A stretch of 64,000 nucleotides of DNA from Phylloscopus collybita (taxonomy: Eukaryota; Chordata; Aves; Passeriformes; Phylloscopidae). The notes under the pieces are model-generated. The model saw nothing but the letters and a program-made list of their open reading frames with translations. It made no database searches and was not told the DNA's origin. Positions 33,271-47,267 of this stretch are shown here, in pieces. The stretch is taken from assembly GCA_027886175.1 (NCBI GenBank), contig JAJNNQ010000075.1, positions 57,783,001 through 57,847,000 of the forward strand. Reading direction: 5' to 3'. A program made the translations under genes and the position numbers. Numbering within the stretch: position 1 is the first letter of the stretch; each line of letters starts with the position of its first letter.

Positions 33271-36150
33271 TAAACAAAATTTGAAAAAAACGAAAAAACT
33301 TGGCCAACGGAGTCAAAATAACCAAAAGTACTCAGGATCAAAAGAATGGCGGGCAAAAGAGGAACACATGACAAAATGATTGCAAAAGTAAATCCTAAAT
33401 TCGCGGCAGAAAGATCTACAAAGAGAGAGGAGAAGAAAGTGAAGCAATGAAATATTGCAAAGAAGGAAAAAAAAAACTCCGACAACAAGTAAAAACCATC
33501 CGAGTGAATGGGATGACAAGAAGTGCAGGGAAATGGACCGAAGCTTGCCACACGAATGCTCATTGAAATCGCAAGATTTCATTCCCTTTCCTGAAAGGAA
33601 AGTCTTCCTTTCAGGAAAGGGAATGAAATCTTGAAATCAGAGAACAAAGTCTCACAAACACTCTGGAAAGAAGATATGACCAATTAAACAAAATTTGAAA
33701 AAAACGAAAAAACTTGGCAAACGGAGTCAAGACAACCACACGTGCCGTAATGAAAAGAATGGCGGGGAAAAGAGGCAAACATGACAAAATTATTGCAAAA
33801 GTAAATCCTAAATTCGCGGCAGAAAGATCTACAAAGAGAGAGGAGAAGAAAGTGAAGCAATGAAATATTGCAAAGAAGGAAAAAAAACTCCGACAACAAG
33901 TAAAAACCATCCGAGTGAATGGGATGACAAGAAGTGCAAGGAAATGGACTGAAGCTTGCCACATGAATGCTCATTGAAATCGCAAGATTTCATTCCCTTT
34001 CCTGAAAGGAAAGTCTTCCTTTCAGGAAAGGGAATGAAATCTTGAAATCAGAGAACAAAGTCTCACAAACACTCTGGAAAGAAGATATGACCAATTAAAC
34101 AAAATTTGAAAAAAACGAAAAAACTTGGCAAACGGAGTCAAGACAACCACACGTGCCGTAATGAAAAGAATGGCGGGGAAAAGAGGCAAACATGACAAAA
34201 TTATTGCAAAAGTAAATCCTAAATTCGCGGCAGAAAGATCTACAAAGAGAGAGGAGAAGAAAGTGAAGCAATGAAATATTGCAAAGAAGGAAAAAAAACT
34301 CCGACAACAAGTAAAAACCATCCGAGTGAATGGGATGACAAGAAGTGCAGGGAAATGGACCGAAGCTTGCCACATGAATGCTCATCGAAATCGCAAGATT
34401 TCATTCCCTTTCCGGAAAGTCTTCCTTTCAGGAAAGGGAATGAAATCTTGAAATCAGAGAACAAAGTCTCACAAACACTCTGGAAAGAAGATATGACCAA
34501 TTAAACAAAATTTGAAAAAAACGAAAAAACTTGGCAAACGGAGTCAAGACAACCACACGTGCCGTAATAAAAAGAATGGCGGGGAAAAGAGGCAAACATG
34601 ACAAAATTATTGCAAAAGTAAATCCGAAATTCGCGGCAGAAAGATCTACAAAGAGAGAGGAGAAGAAAGTGAAGCAATGAAATATTGCAAAGAAGGAAAA
34701 AAAACTCCGACAACAAGTAAAAACCATCCGAGTGAATGGGATGACAAGAAGTGCAGGGAAATGGACCGAAGCTTGCCACATGAATGCTCATTGAAATCGC
34801 AAGATTTCATTCCCTTTCCTGAAAGGAAAGTCTTCCTTTCAGGAAAGGGAATGAAATCTTGAAATCAGAGAACAAAGTCTCACAAACACTCTGGAAAGAA
34901 GATATGACCAATTAAACAAAATTTGAAAAAAACGAAAAAACTTGGCAAACGGAGTCAAGACAACCACACGTGCCGTAATGAAAAGAATGGCGGGGAAAAG
35001 AGGCAAACATGACAAAATTATTGCAAAAGTAAATCCTAAATTCGCGGCAGAAAGATCTACAAAGAGAGAGGAGAAGAAAGTGAAGCAATGAAATATTGCA
35101 AAGAAGGAAAAAAAAACCTCCGACAACAAGTAAAAACCATCCGAGTGAATGGGATGACAAGAAGTGCAGGGAAATGGACAGAAGCTTGCCACATGAATGC
35201 TCATTGAAATCGCAAGATTTCATTCCCTTTCCTGAAAGGAAAGTCTTCCTTTCAGGAAAGGGAATGAAATCTTGAAATCAGAGAACAAAGTCTCACAAAC
35301 ACTCTGGAAAGAAGATATGACCAATTAAACAAAATTTGAAAAAAACGAAAAAACTTGGCAAACGGAGTCAAGACAACCACACGTGCCGTAATGAAAAGAA
35401 TGGCGGGGAAAAGAGGCAAACATGACAAAATTATTGCAAAAGTAAATCCTAAATTCACGGCAGAAAGATCTACAAAGAGAGAGGAGAAGAAATTGAAGCA
35501 ATGAAATATTGCAAAGAAGGAAAAAAAAACTCCGACAACAAGTAAAAACCATCCGAGTGAATGGGATGACAAGAAGTGCAGGGAAATGGACAGAAGCTTG
35601 CCACATGAATGCTCATTGAAATCGCAAGATTTCATTCCCTTTCCTGAAAGGAAAGTCTTCCTTTCAGGAAAGGGAATGAAATCTTGAAATCAGAGAACAA
35701 AGTCTCACAAACACTCTGGAAAGAAGATATGACCAATTAAACAAAATTTGAAAAAAACGAAAAAACTTGGCAAACGGAGTCAAGACAACCACACGTGCCG
35801 TAATGAAAAGAATGGCGGGGAAAAGAGGCAAACATGACAAAATTATTGCAAAAGTAAATCCTAAATTCACGGCAGAAAGATATACAAAGAGAGAGGAGAA
35901 GAAAGTGAAGCAATGAAATATTGCAAAGAAGGAAAAAAAAAACTCCGACAACAAGTAAAAACCATCCGAGTGAATGGGATGACAAGAAGTGCAGGGAAAT
36001 GGACCGAAGCTTGCCACACGAATGCTCATTGAAATCGCAAGATTTCATTCCCTTTCCTGAAAGGAAAGTCTTCCTTTCAGGAAAGGGAATGAAATCTTGA
36101 AATCAGAGAACAAAGTCTCACAAACAGTCTGGAAAGAAGATATGACCAAT
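33271..36150 (+). repeat. Seven-monomer part of a decamer HOR (~4115 bp), copy 1
   Basis: The first five monomers are the left-edge module (1-2055, 3701-5755) again; then come ttgaag/ttcacggc A and ttcacggc A. All seven recur at 37386-40266 at offset 4115, rising to 4116 after one extra A near 39052. Private changes here are ttggccaac near 33304 and agatatac near 35882. Confidence 0.9.
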
Positions 36151-37385
36151 TAAACAAAATTTGAAAGAAACGAAAAAACTTGGCAAACGGAGTCAAAATA
36201 ACCAAAAGTACTCAGGATCAAAAGAATGGCGGGCAAAAGAGGAACACATGACAAAATTATTGCAAAAGTAAATCCTAAATTCGCGGCAGAAAGATCTACA
36301 AAGAGAGAGGAGAAGAAAGTGAAGCAATGAAATATTGCAAAGAAGGAAAAAAAACTCCGACAACAAGTAAAAACCACCCGAGTGAATGGGATGACAAGAA
36401 GTGCAGGGAAATGGACCGAAGCTTGCCACATGAATGCTCATTGAAATCGCAAGATTTCATTCCCTTTCCTGAAAGGAAAGTCTTCCTTTCAGGAAAGGGA
36501 ATGAAATCTTGAAATCAGAGAACAAAGTCTCACAAACACTCTGGAAAGAAGATATGACCAATTAAACAAAATTTGAAAAAAACGAAAAAACTTGGCAAAC
36601 GGAGTCAAGACAACCACACGTGCCGTAATGAAAAGAATGGCGGGGAAAAGAGGCAAACATGACAAAATTATTGCAAAAGTAAATCCTAAATTCGCGGCAG
36701 AAAGATCTACAAAGAGAGAGGAGAAGAAAGTGAAGCAATGAAATATTGCAAAGAAGGAAAAAAAACTCCGACAACAAGTAAAAACCATCCGAGTGAATGG
36801 GATGACAAGAAGTGCAGGGAAATGGACCGAAGCTTGCCACACGAATGCTCATTGAAATCGCAAGATTTCATTCCCTTTCCTGAAAGGAAAGTCTTCCTTT
36901 CAGGAAAGGGAATGAAATCTTGAAATCAGAGAACAAAGTCTCACAAACACTCTGGAAAGAAGATATGACCAATTAAACAAAATTTGAAAAAAACGAAAAA
37001 ACTTGGCAAACGGAGTCAAGACAACCACACGTGCCGTAATGAAAAGAATGGCGGGGAAAAGAGGCAAACATGACAAAATTATTGCAAAAGTAAATCCTAA
37101 ATTCGCGGCAGAAAGATCTACAAAGAGAGAGGAGAAGAAATTGAAGCAATGAAATATTGCAAAGAAGGAAAAAAAAACTCCGACAACAAGTAAAAACCAT
37201 CCGAGTGAATGGGATGACAAGAAGTGCAGGGAAATGGACCGAAGCTTGCCACATGAATGCTCATTGAAATCGCAAGATTTCATTCCCTTTCCTGAAAGGA
37301 AAGTCTTCCTTTCAGGAAAGGGAATGAAATCTTGAAATCAGAGAACAAAGTCTCAGAAACACTCTGGAAAGAAGATATGACCAAT
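36151..37385 (+). repeat. B, A, A segment completing the decamer
   Basis: B with tgaaagaaacg and accaccc; A with cacacg; A with ttgaag. The last copy ends with 'tctcagaaac', again directly before a B monomer. Confidence 0.85.
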
Positions 37386-40266
37386 TAAACAAAATTTGAA
37401 AAAAACGAAAAAACTTGGCAAACGGAGTCAAAATAACCAAAAGTACTCAGGATCAAAAGAATGGCGGGCAAAAGAGGAACACATGACAAAATGATTGCAA
37501 AAGTAAATCCTAAATTCGCGGCAGAAAGATCTACAAAGAGAGAGGAGAAGAAAGTGAAGCAATGAAATATTGCAAAGAAGGAAAAAAAAAACTCCGACAA
37601 CAAGTAAAAACCATCCGAGTGAATGGGATGACAAGAAGTGCAGGGAAATGGACCGAAGCTTGCCACACGAATGCTCATTGAAATCGCAAGATTTCATTCC
37701 CTTTCCTGAAAGTAAAGTCTTCCTTTCAGGAAAGGGAATGAAATCTTGAAATCAGAGAACAAAGTCTCACAAACACTCTGGAAAGAAGATATGACCAATT
37801 AAACAAAATTTGAAAAAAACGAAAAAACTTGGCAAACGGAGTCAAGACAACCACACGTGCCGTAATGAAAAGAATGGCGGGGAAAAGAGGCAAACATGAC
37901 AAAATTATTGCAAAAGTAAATCCTAAATTCGCGGCAGAAAGATCTACAAAGAGAGAGGAGAAGAAAGTGAAGCAATGAAATATTGCAAAGAAGGAAAAAA
38001 AACTCCGACAACAAGTAAAAACCATCCGAGTGAATGGGATGACAAGAAGTGCAAGGAAATGGACTGAAGCTTGCCACATGAATGCTCATTGAAATCGCAA
38101 GATTTCATTCCCTTTCCTGAAAGGAAAGTCTTCCTTTCAGGAAAGGGAATGAAATCTTGAAATCAGAGAACAAAGTCTCACAAACACTCTGGAAAGAAGA
38201 TATGACCAATTAAACAAAATTTGAAAAAAACGAAAAAACTTGGCAAACGGAGTCAAGACAACCACACGTGCCGTAATGAAAAGAATGGCGGGGAAAAGAG
38301 GCAAACATGACAAAATTATTGCAAAAGTAAATCCTAAATTCGCGGCAGAAAGATCTACAAAGAGAGAGGAGAAGAAAGTGAAGCAATGAAATATTGCAAA
38401 GAAGGAAAAAAAACTCCGACAACAAGTAAAAACCATCTGAGTGAATGGGATGACAAGAAGTGCAGGGAAATGGACCGAAGCTTGCCACATGAATGCTCAT
38501 CGAAATCGCAAGATTTCATTCCCTTTCCGGAAAGTCTTCCTTTCAGGAAAGGGAATGAAATCTTGAAATCAGAGAACAAAGTCTCACAAACACTCTGGAA
38601 AGAAGATATGACCAATTAAACAAAATTTGAAAAAAACGAAAAAACTTGGCAAACGGAGTCAAGACAACCACACGTGCCGTAATAAAAAGAATGGCGGGGA
38701 AAAGAGGCAAACATGACAAAATTATTGCAAAAGTAAATCCGAAATTCGCGGCAGAAAGATCTACAAAGAGAGAGGAGAAGAAAGTGAAGCAATGAAATAT
38801 TGCAAAGAAGGAAAAAAAACTCCGACAACAAGTAAAAACCATCCGAGTGAATGGGATGACAAGAAGTGCAGGGAAATGGACCGAAGCTTGCCACATGAAT
38901 GCTCATTGAAATCGCAAGATTTCATTCCCTTTCCTGAAAGGAAAGTCTTCCTTTCAGGAAAGGGAATGAAATCTTGAAATCAGAGAACAAAGTCTCACAA
39001 ACACTCTGGAAAGAAGATATGACCAATTAAACAAAATTTGAAAAAAACGAAAAAAACTTGGCAAACGGAGTCAAGACAACCACACGTGCCGTAATGAAAA
39101 GAATGGCGGGGAAAAGAGGCAAACATGACAAAATTATTGCAAAAGTAAATCCTAAATTCGCGGCAGAAAGATCTACAAAGAGAGAGGAGAAGAAAGTGAA
39201 GCAATGAAATATTGCAAAGAAGGAAAAAAAAACCTCCGACAACAAGTAAAAACCATCCGAGTGAATGGGATGACAAGAAGTGCAGGGAAATGGACAGAAG
39301 CTTGCCACATGAATGCTCATTGAAATCGCAAGATTTCATTCCCTTTCCTGAAAGGAAAGTCTTCCTTTCAGGAAAGGGAATGAAATCTTGAAATCAGAGA
39401 ACAAAGTCTCACAAACACTCTGGAAAGAAGATATGACCAATTAAACAAAATTTGAAAAAAACGAAAAAACTTGGCAAACGGAGTCAAGACAACCACACGT
39501 GCCGTAATGAAAAGAATGGCGGGGAAAAGAGGCAAACATGACAAAATTATTGCAAAAGTAAATCCTAAATTCACGGCAGAAAGATCTACAAAGAGAGAGG
39601 AGAAGAAATTGAAGCAATGAAATATTGCAAAGAAGGAAAAAAAAACTCCGACAACAAGTAAAAACCATCCGAGTGAATGGGATGACAAGAAGTGCAGGGA
39701 AATGGACAGAAGCTTGCCACATGAATGCTCATTGAAATCGCAAGATTTCATTCCCTTTCCTGAAAGGAAAGTCTTCCTTTCAGGAAAGGGAATGAAATCT
39801 TGAAATCAGAGAACAAAGTCTCACAAACACTCTGGAAAGAAGATATGACCAATTAAACAAAATTTGAAAAAAACGAAAAAACTTGGCAAACGGAGTCAAG
39901 ACAACCACACGTGCCGTAATGAAAAGAATGGCGGGGAAAAGAGGCAAACATGACAAAATTATTGCAAAAGTAAATCCTAAATTCACGGCAGAAAGATCTA
40001 CAAAGAGAGAGGAGAAGAAAGTGAAGCAATGAAATATTGCAAAGAAGGAAAAAAAAAACTCCGACAACAAGTAAAAACCATCCGAGTGAATGGGATGACA
40101 AGAAGTGCAGGGAAATGGACCGAAGCTTGCCACACGAATGCTCATTGAAATCGCAAGATTTCATTCCCTTTCCTGAAAGGAAAGTCTTCCTTTCAGGAAA
40201 GGGAATGAAATCTTGAAATCAGAGAACAAAGTCTCAGAAACACTCTGGAAAGAAGATATGACCAAT
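37386..40266 (+). repeat. Seven-monomer part of the decamer HOR, copy 2
   Basis: Repeats 33271-36150. Private changes include 'gaaagtaaag' in the palindrome near 37711, catctgag near 38438 and the extra A near 39052. The last four monomers (38617-40266) are repeated once more at 40674-42323. Confidence 0.9.
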
Positions 40267-40673
40267 TAAACAAAATTTGAAAAAAACGAAAAAACTTGGC
40301 AAACGGACTCAAAATAACCAAAAGTACTCAGGATCAAAAGAATGGCGGGCAAAAGAGGAACACATGACAAAATTATTGCAAAAGTAAATCCTAAATTCGC
40401 GGCAGAAAGATCTACAAAGAGAGAGGAGAAGAAAGTGAAGCAATGAAATATTGCAAAGAAGGAAAAAAAACTCCGACAACAAGTAAAAACCATCCGAGTG
40501 AATGGGATGACAAGAAGTGCAGGGAAATGGACCGAAGCTTGCCACATGAATGCTCATTGAAATCGCAAGATTTCATTCCCTTTCCGGAAAGTCTTCCTTT
40601 CAGGAAAGGGAATGAAATCTTGAAATCAGAGAACAAAGTCTCACAAACACTCTGGAAAGAAGATATGACCAAT
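40267..40673 (+). repeat. Chimeric monomer: B cassette joined to short palindrome
   Basis: The 5' part is B-type with the variant 'cggactca' also seen in B copies 32035, 45206 and 48506. The 3' part has the 5-bp-deleted palindrome otherwise found only in A copies, and the next monomer (40674) is the 'gtaataaaaag' A variant that normally follows a short palindrome. The switch therefore lies between roughly monomer positions 100 and 310. Confidence 0.85.
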
Positions 40674-42323
40674 TAAACAAAATTTGAAAAAAACGAAAAA
40701 ACTTGGCAAACGGAGTCAAGACAACCACACGTGCCGTAATAAAAAGAATGGCGGGGAAAAGAGGCAAACATGACAAAATTATTGCAAAAGTAAATCCGAA
40801 ATTCGCGGCAGAAAGATCTACAAAGAGAGAGGAGAAGAAAGTGAAGCAATGAAATATTGCAAAGAAGGAAAAAAAACTCCGACAACAAGTAAAAACCATC
40901 CGAGTGAATGGGATGACAAGAAGTGCAGGGAAATGGACCGAAGCTTGCCACATGAATGCTCATTGAAATCGCAAGATTTCATTCCCTTTCCTGAAAGGAA
41001 AGTCTTCCTTTCAGGAAAGGGAATGAAATCTTGAAATCAGAGAACAAAGTCTCACAAACACTCTGGAAAGAAGATATGACCAATTAAACAAAATTTGAAA
41101 AAAACGAAAAAAACTTGGCAAACGGAGTCTAGACAACCACACGTGCCGTAATGAAAAGAATGGCGGGGAAAAGAGGCAAACATGACAAAATTATTGCAAA
41201 AGTAAATCCTAAATTCGCGGCAGAAAGATCTACAAAGAGAGAGGAGAAGAAATTGAAGCAATGAAATATTGCAAAGAAGGAAAAAAAAACCTCCGACAAC
41301 AAGTAAAAACCATCCGAGTGAATGGGATGACAAGAAGTGCAGGGAAATGGACAGAAGCTTGCCACATGAATGCTCATTGAAATCGCAAGATTTCATTCCC
41401 TTTCCTGAAAGGAAAGTCTTCCTTTCAGGAAAGGGAATGAAATCTTGAAATCAGAGAACAAAGTCTCACAAACACTCTGGAAAGAAGATATGACCAATTA
41501 AACAAAATTTGAAAAAAACGAAAAAACTTGGCAAACGGAGTCAAGACAACCACACGTGCCGTAATGAAAAGAATGGCGGGCAAAAGAGGCAAACATGACA
41601 AAATTATTGCAAAAGTAAATCCTAAATTCGCGGCAGAAAGATCTACAAAGAGAGAGGAGAAGAAATTGAAGCAATGAAATATTGCAAAGAAGGAAAAAAA
41701 AACTCCGACAACAAGTAAAAACCATCCGAGTGAATGGGATGACAAGAAGTGCAGGGAAATGGACAGAAGCTTGCCACATGAATGCTCATTGAAATCGCAA
41801 GATTTCATTCCCTTTCCTGAAAGGAAAGTCTTCCTTTCAGGAAAGGGAATGAAATCTTGAAATCAGAGAACAAAGTCTCACAAACACTCTGGAAAGAAGA
41901 TATGACCAATTAAACAAAATTTGAAAAAAACGAAAAAACTTGGCAAACGGAGTCAAGACAACCACACGTGCCGTAATGAAAAGAATGGCGGGGAAAAGAG
42001 GCAAACATGACAAAATTATTGCAAAAGTAAATCCTAAATTCACGGCAGAAAGATCTACAAAGAGAGAGGAGAAGAAAGTGAAGCAATGAAATATTGCAAA
42101 GAAGGAAAAAAAAAACTCCGACAACAAGTAAAAACCATCCGAGTGAATGGGATGACAAGAAGTGCAGGGAAATGGACCGAAGCTTGCCACATGAATGCTC
42201 ATTGAAATCGCAAGATTTCATTCCCTTTCCTGAAAGGAAAGTCTTCCTTTCAGGAAAGGGAATGAAATCTTGAAATCAGAGAACAAAGTCTCAGAAACAC
42301 TCTGGAAAGAAGATATGACCAAT
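40674..42323 (+). repeat. Four-monomer part of a pentamer HOR (2057 bp), copy 2
   Basis: Repeats 38617-40266 at an offset of 2057 bp: gtaataaaaag A, aacctcc A (with the same extra A near 41112), ttgaag A, ttcacggc A. The interposed fifth monomer is the chimeric B at 40267. The last two monomers recur at 43150-43974 (offset 1651 bp). Confidence 0.88.
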
Positions 42324-45300
42324 TAAACAAAATTTGAAAAAAACGAAAAAACTTGGCAAACGGAGTCAAAATAACCAAAAGTACTCAGGATCAAAAGAAT
42401 GGCGGGGAAAAGAGGAACACATGACAAAATTATTGCAAAAGTAAATCCTAAATTCGCGGCAGAAAGATCTACAAAGAGAGAGGAGAAGAAAGTGAAGCAA
42501 TGAAATATTGCAAAGAAAGAAAAAATAACGCCGACAACAAGTAAAAACCATCCGAGTGAATGGGATGACAAGAAGTGCAGGGAAATGGACCGAAGCTTGC
42601 CACACGAATGCTCATTGAAATCGCAAGATTTCATTCCCTTTCCTGAAAGGAAAGTCTTCCTTTCAGGAAAGGGAATGAAATCTTGAAATCAGAGAACAAA
42701 GTCTCACAAACACTCTGGAAAAAAGATATGACCAATTAAACAAAATTTGAAAAAAAACGAAAAAACTTGGCAAACGGAGTCAAGACAACCACACGTGCCG
42801 TAATGAAAAGAATGGCGGGGAAAAGAGGCAAACATGACAAAATTATTGCAAAAGTAAATCCTAAATTCGCGGCAGAAAGATCTACAAAGAGAGAGGAGAA
42901 GAAATTGAAGCAATGAAATATTGCAAAGAAGGAAAAAAAAACTCCGACAACAAGTAAAAACCATCCGAGTGAATGGGATGACAAGAAGTGCAGGGAAATG
43001 GACAGAAGCTTGCCACATGAATGCTCATTGAAATCGCAAGATTTCATTCCCTTTCCTGAAAGGAAAGTCTTCCTTTCAGGAAAGGGAATGAAATCTTGAA
43101 ATCAGAGAACAAAGTCTCACAAACACTCTGGAAAGAAGATATGACCAATTAAACAAAATTTGAAAAAAACGAAAAAACTTGGCAAACGGAGTCAAGACAA
43201 CCACACGTGCCGTAATGAAAAGAATGGCGGGGAAAAGAGGCAAACATGACAAAATTATTGCAAAAGTAAATCCTAAATTCGCGGCAGAAAGATCTACAAA
43301 GAGAGAGGAGAAGAAATTGAAGCAATGAAATATTGCAAAGAAGGAAAAAAAAACTCCGACAACAAGTAAAAACCATCCGAGTGAATGGGATGACAAGAAG
43401 TGCAGGGAAATGGACAGAAGCTTGCCACATGAATGCTCATTGAAATCGCAAGATTTCATTCCCTTTCCTGAAAGGAAAGTCTTCCTTTCAGGAAAGGGAA
43501 TGAAATCTTGAAATCAGAGAACAAAGTCTCACAAACACTCTGGAAAGAAGATATGACCAATTAAACAAAATTTGAAAAAAACGAAAAAACTTGGCAAACG
43601 GAGTCAAGACAACCACACGTGCCGTAATGAAAAGAATGGCGGGGAAAAGAGGCAAACATGACAAAATTATTGCAAAAGTAAATCCTAAATTCACGGCAGA
43701 AAGATCTACAAAGAGAGAGGAGAAGAAAGTGAAGCAATGAAATATTGCAAAGAAGGAAAAAAAAAACTCCGACAACAAGTAAAAACCATCCGAGTGAATG
43801 GGATGACAAGAAGTGCAGGGAAATGGACCGAAGCTTGCCACATGAATGCTCATTGAAATCGCAAGATTTCATTCCCTTTCCTGAAAGGAAAGTCTTCCTT
43901 TCAGGAAAGGGAATGAAATCTTGAAATCAGAGAACAAAGTCTCACAAACACTCTGGAAAGAAGATATGACCAATTAAACAAAATTTGAAAAAAACGAAAA
44001 AACTTGGCAAACGGAGTCAAAATAACCAAAAGTACTCAGGATCAAAAGAATGGCGGGCAAAAGAGGAACACATGACAAAATTATTGCAAAAGTAAATCCT
44101 AAATTCGAGGCAGAAAGATCTACAAAGAGAGAGGAGAAGAAAGTGAAGCAATGAAATATTGCAAAGAAGGAAAAAAAACTCCGACAACAAGTAAAAACCA
44201 TCCGAGTGAATGGGATGACAAGAAGTGCAGGGAAATGGACCGAAGCTTGCCACATGAATGCTCATTGAAATCGCAAGATTTCATTCCCTTTCCTGAAAGG
44301 AAAGTCTTCCTTTCAGGAAAGGGAATGAAATCTTGAAATCAGAGAACAAAGTCTCACAAACACTCTGGAAAGAAGATATGACCAATTAAACAAAATTTGA
44401 AAAAAACGAAAAAACTTGGCAAACGGAGTCAAAATAACCAAAAGTACTCAGGATCAAAAGAATGGCGGGCAAAAGAGGAACACATGACAAAATTATTGCA
44501 AAAGTAAATCCTAAATTCGAGGCAGAAAGATCTACAAAGAGAGAGGAGAAGAAAGTGAAACAATGAAATATTGCAAAGAAGGAAAAAAAAACTCCGACAA
44601 CAAGTAAAAACCATCCGAGTGAATGGGATGACAAGAAGTGCAGGGAAATGGACCGAAGCTTGCCACACGAATGCTCATTGAAATCGCAAGATTTCATTCC
44701 CTTTCCTGAAAGGAAAGTCTTCCTTTCAGGAAAGGGAATGAAATCTTGAAATCAGAGAACAAAGTCTCACAAACACTCTGGAAAGAAGATATGACCAATT
44801 AAACAAAATTTGAAAAAAACGAAAAAACTTGGCAAACGGAGTCAAGACAACCACACGTGCCGTAATGAAAAGAATGGCGGGGAAAAGAGGCAAACATGAC
44901 AAAATTATTGCAAAAGTAAATCCTAAATTCGCGGCAGAAAGATCTACAAAGAGAGAGGAAAAGAAAGTGAAGCAATGAAATATTGCAAAGAAGGAAAAAA
45001 AACTCCGACAACAAGTAAAAACCATCCGAGTGAATGGGATGACAAGAAGTGCAGGGAAATGGACCGAAGCTTGCCACATGAATGCTCATTGAAATCGCAA
45101 GATTTCATTCCCTTTCCGGAAAGTCTTCCTTTCAGGAAAGGGAATGAAATCTTGAAATCAGAGAACAAAGTCTCACAAACACTCTGGAAAGAAGATATGA
45201 CCAATTAAACAAAATTTGAAAAAAACGAAAAAACTTGGCAAACGGACTCAAAATAACCAAAAGTACTCAGGATCAAAAGAATGGCGGGCAAAAGAGGAAC

Positions 45301-46441
45301 ACATGACAAAATTATTGCAAAAGTAAATCCTAAATTCGCGGCAGAAAGATCTACAAAGAGAGAGGAGAAGAAAGTGAAGCAATGAAATATTGCAAAGAAA
45401 GAAAAAATAACGCCGACAACAAGTAAAAACCATCCGAGTGAATGGGATGACAAGAAGTGCAGGGAAATGGACCGAAGCTTGCCACAGGAATGCTCATTGA
45501 AATCGCAAGATTTCATTCCCTTTCCTGAAAGGAAAGTCTTCCTTTCAGGAAAGGGAATGAAATCTTGAAATCAGAGAACAAAGTCTCACAAACACTCTGG
45601 AAAGAAGATATGACCAATTAAACAAAATTTGAAAAAAACGAAAAAACTTGGCAAACGGAGTCAAGACAACCACACGTGCCGTAATGAAAAGAATGGCGGG
45701 GAAAAAAGGCAAACATGACAAAATTATTGCAAAAGTAAATCCGAAATTCGTGGCAGAAAGATCTACAAAGAGAGAGGAGAAGAAAGTGAAGCAATGAAAT
45801 ATTGCAAAGAAGGAAAAAAAACTCCGACAACAAGTAAAAACCACCCGAGTGAATGGGATGACAAGAAGTGCAGGGAAATGGACAGAAGCTTGCCACATGA
45901 ATGCTCATTGAAATCGCAAGATTTCATTCCCTTTCCTGAAAGGAAAGTCTTCCTTTCAGGAAAGGGAATGAAATCTTGAAATCAGAGAACAAAGTCTCAC
46001 AAACACTCTGGAAAGAAGATATGACCAATTAAACAAAATTTGAAAAAAACGAAAAAACTTGGCAAACGGAGTCAAGACAACCACACGTGCCGTAATGAAA
46101 AGAATGGCGGGGAAAAGAGGCAAACATGACAAAATTATTGCAAAAGTAAATCCTAAATTCGCGGCAGAAAGATCTACAAAGAGAGAGGAGAAGAAATTGA
46201 AGCAATGAAATATTGCAAAGAAGGAAAAAAAAACTCCGACAACAAGTAAAAACCATCCGAGTGAATGGGATGACAAGAAGTGCAGGGAAATGGACAGAAG
46301 CTTGCCACATGAATGCTCATTGAAATCGCAAGATTTCATTCCCTTTCCTGAAAGGAAAGTCTTCCTTTCAGGAAAGGGAATGAAATCTTGAAATCAGAGA
46401 ACAAAGTCTCAGAAACACTCTGGAAAGAAGATATGACCAAT
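42324..46441 (+). repeat. Ten mixed monomers, B-enriched
   Basis: Order: B (aataacgcc), A, A, A (ttcacggc), B, B, A (short palindrome, gaggaaaag), B (cggactc, aataacgcc, cacagg), A (ttcgtggc, aaaaaaggc, accaccc), A (ttgaag). 'gaaaaaagat' near 42720 and an eighth A near 42756 are private changes. The final monomer ends in 'tctcagaaac' before a B copy. Confidence 0.83.
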
Positions 46442-47267
46442 TAAACAAAATTTGAAAAAAACGAAAAAACTTGGCAAACGGAGTCAAAATAACCAAAAGT
46501 ACTCAGGATCAAAAGAATGGCGGGCAAAAGAGGAACACATGACAAAATGATTGCAAAAGTAAATCCTAAATTCGCGGCAAAAAGATCTACAAAGAGAGAG
46601 GAGAGGAAAGTGAAGCAATGAAATATTGCAAAGAAGGAAAAAAAAAACTCCGACAACAAGTAAAAACCATCCGAGTGAATGGGATGACAAGAAGTGCAGG
46701 GAAATGGACCGAAGCTTGCCACACGAATGCTCATTGAAATCGCAAGATTTCATTCCCTTTCCTGAAAGGAAAGTCTTCCTTTCAGGAAAGGGAATGAAAT
46801 CTTGAAATCAGAGAACAAAGTCTCACAAACACTCTGGAAAGAAGATATGACCAATTAAACAAAATTTGAAAAAAACGAAAAATCTTGGCAAACGGAGTCA
46901 AAATAACCAAAAGTACTCAGGATCAAAAGAATGGCGGGGAAAAGAGGCAAACATGACAAAATTATTGCAAAAGTAAATCCTAAATTCGCGGCAGAAAGAT
47001 CTACAAAGAGAGAGGAGAAGAAAGTGAAGCAATGAAATATTGCAAAGAAGGAAAAAAAACTCCGACAACAAGTAAAAACCATCCGAGTGAATGGGATGAC
47101 AAGAAGTGCAGGGAAATGGACCGAAGCTTGCCACATGAATGCTCATTGAAATCGCAAGATTTCATTCCCTTTCCTGAAAGGAAAGTCTTCCTTTCAGGAA
47201 AGGGAATGAAATCTTGAAATCAGAGAACAAAGTCTCACAAACACTCTGGAAAGAAGATATGACCAAT
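46442..47267 (+). repeat. B plus B/A chimera pair, copy 1 of a heptamer HOR (2890 bp)
   Basis: B with gagagaggaaag and aaaatgatt (private ggcaaaaag near 46579), then chimeric B (46856) with tcttgg and an A-like cassette end. The pair recurs at 49332-50157, offset 2890 bp (seven monomers). Confidence 0.88.
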
